The notes under the pieces were generated by a model. That model had not been told where the DNA came from. It made no database searches and saw nothing but the letters and a program-made list of their open reading frames with translations. The position numbers and the translations under genes are program-made. A stretch of DNA of 64,000 nucleotides from Asterella californica (lineage: Eukaryota > Streptophyta > Marchantiopsida > Marchantiales > Aytoniaceae): contig JAYKYS010000008.1 of NCBI GenBank assembly GCA_036924285.1, forward strand, positions 20,321,001 to 20,385,000. The letters are read 5' to 3'. Each line of letters opens with the position of its first letter. Position 1 is the first letter of the stretch. Of this stretch, positions 56,178 through 64,000 are shown in pieces.

Positions 56178-59100
56178 GTATATTTCATGTCGAGATGAGA
56201 ATCCAGACCTTACGCCATGTAGACTGGTGGTTGTCTAATCTCAATTGTTGTCAGTTCACTGGTACTTGTGTATATGCATAGAAACTCTAACCTCGTAGAT
56301 CGAAGGAGAGGTGTAGGATAGAGGAGTCTTTCAAAGCTTTGACTGATTCAAACATTCGAAGCAAGGAGATCAACGAAATGCAGATAAGATAATACGATTA
56401 GAGAGCTTATGATTAGGAAGGTTACCCTAGAGTAGATTGAAGAATCTAGAAGTTGAACGAATTTGGTATATGATAAGTGAAACTTTCAGTTTTCCGTTCA
56501 GAGTAGAATGGAAAAGTATCATCCAAGAAATATATTTCTCAAGTTCTAAACACTCAATATATGGATGATTGAAGTGTCAGATGTGAATGAAATTTCTATG
56601 AGTGCGTTGGTGTGATTTTCTTGAATCGATAGATTAATCACGGTTGGTGGTTAAGACGTAGGATATGTCAAACTCTCGTGATGTACTTAATTTATTCTTG
56701 GGGGATCAACTGAATCTTACTATTACACCATTTGTGAATTAATGAAGGTATCGAAAAGATGGATGCTTATTATATTATTGTTTAATATAATGAAGGCAGG
56801 TACTAGTTTAACACTATTAACAATATAACAAATAAAGGTATTGAGAAAAATATTTAAAAGACTCACAAATAATATATAGTAATTTTATATATGTTTTAAA
56901 AGGTAAATAAAAGATTCATGGTTTAGTTTGAAAAATGATTATGTTGTGCAAGCGGATATCACTTGTACATGAGTCTTTTATCATATATCATAATTTTGGA
57001 TATATATTTTGTTAATAATTTCTTAAATATAGAAGTATATTAATGTACAACTTTTGTTACTAATTAATATTATGATTAGCATTAGTAACTAGTATTAGAA
57101 TCATTATTCTATTTATTAGCAAAATATCATATATAAAAGATAACCTTCAAATTCTAGACGTTGTTCCTTGAGTAAGTTGAGTTCAACTAGAGAAGTTAAT
57201 CTAAACACCATATTATGTGTAGAATACTTATTACTTTGATAGCTTGTTGCAAACTTGTAGCGTATTGCACTAAGAAAGTTGACTCAACCATTTTCTGACG
57301 TTTATTTTACGTACTTAAATAACTCAATAAAACTAATTATTAAGAAATTGCTATATATAAGTTTAAATTTGTGAACTAAATATCTTATAAATTATATCAA
57401 ATATTCTAAAACTCCAAAAATTACAATATTCATTATATTACATATGATCACAAATTTAGAAATAATAATAATAAAAGACAGAAAATTTAAATAATAAAAT
57501 AATAAAAATACTCAAAGTCCATATTGAAACGAGACCCTCGAGAACTTAATACTAATACACGTAATATGTAATGGTCAAGCTGGACTTGATAATTCAACCT
57601 AAAACTACCTTCTATTGGTTTTAGTCAAGTTTGAAAAAGAAAGATATAACGCTACATATGAAGAGTTATGACGAGTGTGTTTATTGTTAAGAAGCTCAAA
57701 GGTGGTCAAATTTCACAAAAAATTGGACAACAAGATGAATTTATTTCAAGTTAAAGTGATACAGTTCTAAAAACTTCTCAATATGTGCATATCTACTTCC
57801 TCTTGCGTATATGAAGAGATCCGTAATCTATAATTTTTTTCATTTTTGTGGTCACGAGGATGATCTCTGAATCTTCATATGTTGTAAGTTTCAGAGTGGG
57901 TGAACAAGGTTAGTTTGAGAGAAATAGCTTGCAAGAGTGATCTAAAATATCAAAATCTATCAAGAAATCAGAGTGTCATGTTTTCATCCATAACTTCACA
58001 TTTGGTTTCCTCAGCTCCTCAGTTTCCTTAGCAGTGGAGTTGCTAGTAATACATGTCACTTTATTTAATCATACCAACAATGAGACTTAGCACCCTCTCT
58101 AGCAAGAGTATTGATGTGAATAGAGAATGACTCAAAGATCAAAATCTATCTTTCTTTTGTTCTGAAAACAACAATCCATTTCAATGATCGAAAGTTGGCT
58201 AATTTCATCCAGCTCCATAATTATCGAAGTTATTTTATGAGGAAAGACAAAAATGCAAAAATACAAATAATCACCTTTTTTATATCCAAGACTTGAGTCG
58301 TTACGCAAAAGAGAAGAGCCACATGATCTTAGCATGACTTCTAGAGTCATAGTTAATGTGTTTCAACAAAGAGTATATAAGACGAGTAGTATTGCAATCA
58401 GCAGTTTTGACATCTATCAGTAAGGGCTTTAGAATGTTGCTAAAATGGTTGATATTTTATGATTTTACTCTAATGTGAAAATGATGTACATAACCATTGG
58501 TGTTATAAGTGAATTATAAGTATGACTCATAACTGAATGGATACACACATGATAGTTTGTTATTTTGTATCTTTGAACAAATTTGTATCTTTCAAGATGA
58601 TGAACAAACGAATTTAACAACAATTTTCATTGGAAGGATTACCACATCGATTGTCGAATCTTCTCAATGACATTTCATGTATCTTGTTTAGTTTTGACGA
58701 TGGTGCAAGTTATCCATAGGGTTTGTCCACTCCGTATTTAAATGTAACATGGAACATGTTAAGTGTCAATGGATGAATAAGTTATTGTAAGCTAGTCTCG
58801 ATATCGACAGTCTTAAGTGGAAGAACTTTGGATATATATCGAGAGTATAAGAATGTCGATTAGTGTATACCTCATCTTTTGTGGGTGAGTAACGAGATTG
58901 GTTAAGAGTTTGTATGCTTATCACATTAGTGTAACCAAGTCAGATACATAATAAAGCGCAGTACATGTGATCAACAACATCGAGATTCTCATTAATACTC
59001 CATATCACCATTTGGCGGTAATTGTCTTATACCTCTCATCACAACTAAACTTCAATTATTAACACAATTAGTAAATCATGATCACGAGACAAAGTCAAGA

Positions 59101-59775
59101 ACACACTATCTCCTTGCCTACTTCATGGATGTACAAAATGTCTTGCAGAACACGCAGATCTTCTGCAGTCATATGTATACTATCGGCAAACAAAGTCGAT
59201 AGCTCGTAACGAGCAGGAAGTTACACGCACACACGTCCACCTCTGTACGTAGGTGCGAGGATTTCTGAGATTTCCTTTTCAAGAATACGTAATCTGTTAT
59301 TTTCCGACACTCACCGAGTTATGTGCGTTTATTTACGCGACTGTGATAATGCGAAGTGCCTTTGCAGCCCGACCTCGAGTATACGTGATATATTTAAATA
59401 TCTCATGTTTCCCAACACTTTAACCGATTGTATGTACGCGACAGTAATAGTGGCCTTTTTCGGGCCCCGTCGAACATAGAAATACCACTCGGCTCGGTTG
59501 CCCATTCGTCCTCCAACACGAAAATTCTCCGAAATCCAGCTCCTAAGTCGGCTAAGTGAATATGCACGCCTTAAAAATTACTGAAATTAAACAAATACTT
59601 CACATGAGGGCAGTTGGAGAGAGGGCTGGTAGGAAATATACAAGGGTGAAAGCATTTCTAAGTCTATACATCCATCAGGTGACTCTCTTGCTCTTCATTC
59701 TGTGCAGAAATCATTTCGATTTGTGATCACAAGAAGACCTCACTCTATCAAACTTCTCCATGTACGATTTAGCGT
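56178..59775. other. AT-rich stretch, no gene seen
   Basis: About 3.6 kb, strongly AT-rich especially 56750-58650, with stops in all frames and no frame above about 72 codons. I found no domain, LTR, TIR or RNA gene. The composition change from both neighbours suggests an old decayed insertion or a heterochromatic spacer. Confidence 0.6.
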
Positions 59776-60151
59776 TCTATCGCACCTGCAGTTTCAAAAC
59801 TGCGGGAGGTCTTTCCCGAACATGCGACTGGGGTTAGTATTAAGCTGATGCTCACCAGCGTTCAGTTTCAATTCCATGAATAGGGTTGGAACTGCGACGC
59901 ACAACTTCCTGCATTCTCGGGAAAAACACTTGGACCGGGTCGTTTTGAATTTCGTCGCTACAGTTTCGAGCGTCACACGCATTAAAGTTTACCCGTTGGG
60001 CAGCAGTGTCAAAACTGCGGTGGCAGTGCATAGACGAAATTCAAAAGTAAACGAAACTGTTGAAACTGCAGGAGGCTCGGCTTTCGTTAAAAAGTCCCTA
60101 AAATGTCGAAAACAGCGCCGAATGCAGCTTTGAAACTGCAAGTGCGATAGA
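59776..60151. mobile_element. Small TIR element, 376 bp (MITE-like)
   Basis: The left end TCTATCGCAC.TGCAGTTTC and the right end are inverted matches over about 24 bp with two mismatches. Inside, AAACTGC words recur several times in both orientations. No target duplication is obvious, so the superfamily is not assigned. The open frame at 59876-60133 has no recognisable domain. Confidence 0.65.
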
Positions 60152-61702
60152 GCTCGAGTTACCTTTGTTCTGTGAACGATAGATTCCGTTTCCAGAAAGG
60201 TACAGCCAAAATTCTATACCTTTGCCAAGAGCAGTGTAAGCGAGATAAAACAACCGACTCCACCTGAGGAATTTTAAGATTTTCAACTCAGGCAATGGAA
60301 CGAACGAGCCCATTCAAGCAATTCTTAGTCCTACGAAGTCCGTGCAGCAATGTTCCGGCATGACCATTTACCGTAAGGTACTATCTGTGCTACAGCTGCG
60401 GTAAGCGAAGGAATGGTATTCTGAATTCTACTGTTGTTTGTCTCTGGGAACCACACCAAAGACAACAAACTAGCTGTGAGCTGGAGTGTTAGCAGACAAA
60501 ATTCAGATTACATTCCTTCGTTGACTGCTGATTCCTGCGCTGTGTCCTACAATGTTATTACTTCTCTCCACCGGATGCATTCGCGAAACCCAATTTCATC
60601 TCTCCGCTATCTATCTGCATCACCTCTTCGTACTTCTTGGGAAGAGGGCCCTACGACGATACGTTCCGGTGTATGCGGATGCAACGTAGGGACTATCAAC
60701 ACTACACTTAAATTAGCCCGTGAATGCAGGACCGACGGTTTTAAGATGAGATACTTATTAGCCACCGACTGCTCATGTTCAGTACTAGTGAATCTCGTTC
60801 AGTACTGAGTAACCGGGTACCTTGCAATGATCACTCTTAAACCGTGCTCGTGTGTACACCTCCTTAACACCTGCCTTCCTTGACAACTGACAAGTAGAAT
60901 ATACACTAGGAAAATCCACAGGTTTCAACAATTTCCATCTCTTGAAGTAAGGAATATTTACTACGGACGTTGCTTCTACGTGTCAGTCGCTCAGCAATCC
61001 GCCCGACAATACACGACTACCATACTGCTGAACTTCTCACCTGCTAGAGTCTCAGAGCTATTGGCTTTTAAAGGCAAACAAATCAAATCAATCAGAAACT
61101 GAGACTGATCATACCGAACTCAAAACATCAAGATACCATTCAAGGGTGCAAGAGAATTAACAGCCAGCTGACAATACGAGGGACATCTCCGTCGACAATA
61201 CGGCAGCTAGAAACAACAGCTTTCGTGCTCAAGTGGAACTCAAATCCGATTCCTAGAAATTCCTATACAAAATGCATAATTGTAGAAAATGAGGCTCCTG
61301 ATACAGTTACATCTCGCGTTGGACGCATAACTCCACGTAACTCCACAGAGCAGAGTTCTGATAGGAACTCGTGACAATGTCGAGGATACGCATGTTAACC
61401 AGATGGTACACTGAACCGCCCCCTGAGAAGGGAACACGTACCGATGAAAGGGTAGGTGCAAGATTCTGTGGAATGCTCGAGTCACCAAGTCCAAGTACTT
61501 CTCCAAAGTGCGTTCGGCTCGATTTCGTCAGCACACAAACCAAGAGAACTCACACTTGGGTGCCATTGTCTTATTCGATTTGAGAGAGCACATCCAAAGA
61601 CGTTATCAGCTATCCACTGGTCAGAAGGACCATACTTTCGTCTGACTCAGGAGCCACATCATATTCTGCTTACTTCTCAAAACCTCGCCAGTCCGCATTA
61701 GA
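60152..61702. other. No supported gene
   Basis: Contains an open frame at 60434-60808 (plus, 124 codons, Ser/Cys-rich, no domain) and the 3' flank of the proteasome gene. No RNA gene or repeat was recognised. Confidence 0.5.
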
Positions 61703-64000
61703 TTAGTCAGCGTCCATATCTTCTTCTTGGGCAGCTTTAGCAATGGCCTTAGCTTCAGCCAGAAGATCCGCAGGGACCTGGAGGAGAAAGAACGGTCAAG
61801 AACATATTGCAAAAACTGAGCGGATAAGGATCAGTGTGTTCAGCGATCTCCAACTCACTAAAAGCCTGCATATCGTGGAGTATCTGGAGTCTCTGCAACC
61901 TATCCCGTCTATGACGCGAGTTGGTCTAGGGATACAGGTTCGATTGCAAATATCCACGCGATGTACGACGTAGACCACCGATAACTTATTTGGCGCAGAT
62001 TTACGTACCCGTTGATGCTCCCGATTTGATTCGTCGCAAATCCAACTCATTTCAAGCTCAAAAGCTTTGTCCTTGGCTTCATCGTGCACACTGTATATAC
62101 TGTACGACCAGGTTCCCACTTCAATGTATGCGTACAGGGGGAAATTATAAACAATTGAGCACTGCTTGAAAAGTATAAATCAAGGTAGACCGAAAGATAA
62201 TGCTGAGAACATTATGTTCCTCCAAAGACTGCGCACATAAATTACATGCTGTTCTGTCAAGGACTTCGGAAGTATTGGTCTGATAAACCCTAAACCCTAA
62301 AATCATGGGTTTGTCAGGCACCGTAGCCATACACTTCTTTCTGTATGTTTCAATGTATAAAAAGCCACATGAACACGAAAGCCACATGAACACGAGTGGA
62401 GATTCTAGCATTAAACTAAATGAATTCCACGCACTGCACAGTTGGACTACGACGGTTTGACGAGAACTGATGTGAAAGATGAACCAACTCATCCAAAGTG
62501 TAGGGTTTGAAGCTTCCTAGCTCCTAAACCTTAGTCAAACTTACATCTTCGCGACGGCAATCACACCCTCTCGGCAGGTCATTTGATCCAACTTTAGCTT
62601 CTCAATCTCCCTGGACATCCAACGAATGTTAGTTGTACTCGATTTTGTCGGTTTAGGACCGTAAGATGCCCAACAAGCAATGCACCTTTTGAGATCCACG
62701 CTTAGTGAGACAGGAAAGTCCCGATGAAACTGGACTCAGTTTAGACATCTCCAACTGCCACACTCACAGCAATCACGAGAAATGTACTCACGTCTTGGCG
62801 GCTTGTCTGCCTTTTCCTACTGCTGCTCCGAAGTAACGCTGCATCAGAGAAAGAAAACAGGGTAGAATTGAAACGCCCACTTGCCTTCAATGCTAGAAGA
62901 ACAACTATAAGCTTGAAAACAAGTATAGTACGTGATTGCTCTGTTAACTTACATAAGCAACACCCGAAGGCTCAATCATATACAACTGCGGACCATCCCG
63001 GTCATAACCCCCCAATATCGCGGCAGAACCATATGGCCTGCATACAGGTATCAGTGAAAAATGGGTACACCCTATTGTAACTAGGGCTTTTTTCTGCGTT
63101 TTGAATAGGTGAGCACGTTCGGCCTATCATGAAACAGATACGAGAATGAGATATGCTCATAAACCTTGGCTAAGGCTTGCGAACCCTGCAACAAAATCAA
63201 GCTGCCGACAAGCATCCATCTCTCCGTAGCTGTGGTCTTGCATCACAAAACGAAACACTTACCGAAGCCACCAGTAAAGAGTACACAGGTGTACGTAGTA
63301 AGCAACTCTGTTGCAAAGCTCGCTCGTCGGAATCTCCTCACCGTAGAAGCTGCAAACAGACGTTGACGAAAACTAAGTTCAACAAGAAGGTACACTTCGA
63401 AATAAGAGGCGAGATCTACAGTCAGTAAGGAAAGAGCAAGTTAAAACGGAGGGACAAATATGGGACGTCTCTACGTAGCAACCGCGAATAACTTCATCAC
63501 CTCCACAACATATACATTTCATAGCCATCCAGTTTACAAGAAGCACAGGCATCCAGTTGGACGGATAAATATTTGACAGATGCTTCGAATGAGTATTCAT
63601 TGCAGATCCAACAGAAACATTACGGACGCAGCAATGAATAAGACCTAAGATAATTAGCAGCTTCTGCCCTGGCGCGAGTGACAATCTGCCTTCCGTCAGC
63701 AGCCAAACCAGCAATGGCCTGTAAAAGAACACAGTGAATGAATTAAATCCTAAAATATGGTATTAAAAAACGAACATAATCGGAACCTGTAACTTTTCAC
63801 CTCGAGCTGTGAAGTTATGTAAATCGAGGCCTGAGGCGTGGAGTTGGAAAAACTGTGTTCTCAATAGTTCTAACCCATTCAAAAAGACGGGGAGAACCAG
63901 CACCGCCTACGCTTCTTGTAAGGAAGCTTCAGAGATAACACTCCAGAGCGACTTACCATCCCGGAGTGCCGATCCACAGAGTGAATTCTTCTGTTGGATC
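61703..64000 (-). CDS. 20S proteasome subunit alpha type-3 (PAG1/PSMA3), 3' part
   Basis: Eight exons on the minus strand, the first cut by the window end: 64000-63957, 63718-63645, 63349-63263, 63037-62953, 62838-62792, 62610-62545, 62099-62009 and 61777-61703. All introns are GT-AG with matching phases, giving 188 residues to the stop. Diagnostic stretches are RRIHSVDRHSGMAIAGLAAD, YYVHLCTLYWWLRPYGS, GGYDRDGPQLYMIEPSGVAY, KGRQAAKTEIEKLKL, VHDEAKDKAFELEMSWICDE and an acidic end EEDMDAD. The family is about 250 residues long, so roughly the first 60 lie beyond the window. This subunit is part of the outer alpha ring (alpha-7 position) of the 20S core that degrades ubiquitinated proteins in cytosol and nucleus. 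It has no catalytic residue. It is the one clear housekeeping gene here. Confidence 0.97.
62284..62302 (-). promoter_or_regulatory. Telo-box in a PAG1 intron
   Basis: TAAACCCTAAACCCTAAA, two and a half units of the plant telomere repeat, lies in the intron between exons 62545 and 62099. Single telo-boxes are common near plant housekeeping genes, mostly at the 5' end; this one is in a late intron. Confidence 0.7.

Overview
The window looks like nuclear DNA of a land plant, most likely a bryophyte. It has GT-AG introns, a plant-type 20S proteasome alpha subunit gene, an organellar-type isoleucyl-tRNA synthetase, LPR1/CotA-type multicopper oxidases, a CCCTAAA-type telo-box in an intron, and a dense mix of copia, gypsy, MULE, hAT, CACTA-like and Kolobok-like elements. 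The species cannot be fixed from the sequence alone.

Layout: 1-4.8 kb holds degenerate repeats and a decayed MULE transposase (minus strand), then a 217-bp hAT MITE. 5.0-11.4 kb is a segmental duplication unit carrying an intact two-exon secreted multicopper oxidase gene (copy A). 11.4-19.4 kb is transposon debris: a truncated copia, a CACTA-like C-terminus and a scrambled gypsy element. 19.4-26.5 kb is a decayed isoleucyl-tRNA synthetase gene tail, one exon of which is split by a 4,978-bp copia element with a CAAAT target duplication. 26.6-30.8 kb is an inverted copy of the oxidase unit (copy B). 31.5-35.0 kb is a satellite block. 36.36-42.57 kb is a TTAA-flanked, 6.2-kb transposon with matching terminal inverted repeats. 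It has an apparently intact four-exon transposase with an embedded SAP domain, a second convergent gene of unknown function and unusual palindromic arrays. 45.3-56.2 kb is the third oxidase unit (copy C, direct). It is interrupted by an intact 4,534-bp hAT element whose empty site is preserved in copy A. 56.2-59.8 kb is AT-rich and featureless. 59.8-60.2 kb is a small TIR element. 61.7-64.0 kb is the 3' part of the proteasome alpha-3 (PAG1/PSMA3) gene on the minus strand.

Four genes look functional from host biology: three near-identical LPR1-like oxidases (secreted, all four copper-binding motifs present) and the proteasome subunit. Two transposases look intact: the hAT and the Kolobok-like one. 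Everything else is repeat-derived or decayed. The most novel item is the TTAA-flanked two-gene transposon at 36,357-42,571. The three oxidase units give an internal reference that shows directly where the hAT and the first copia element inserted.
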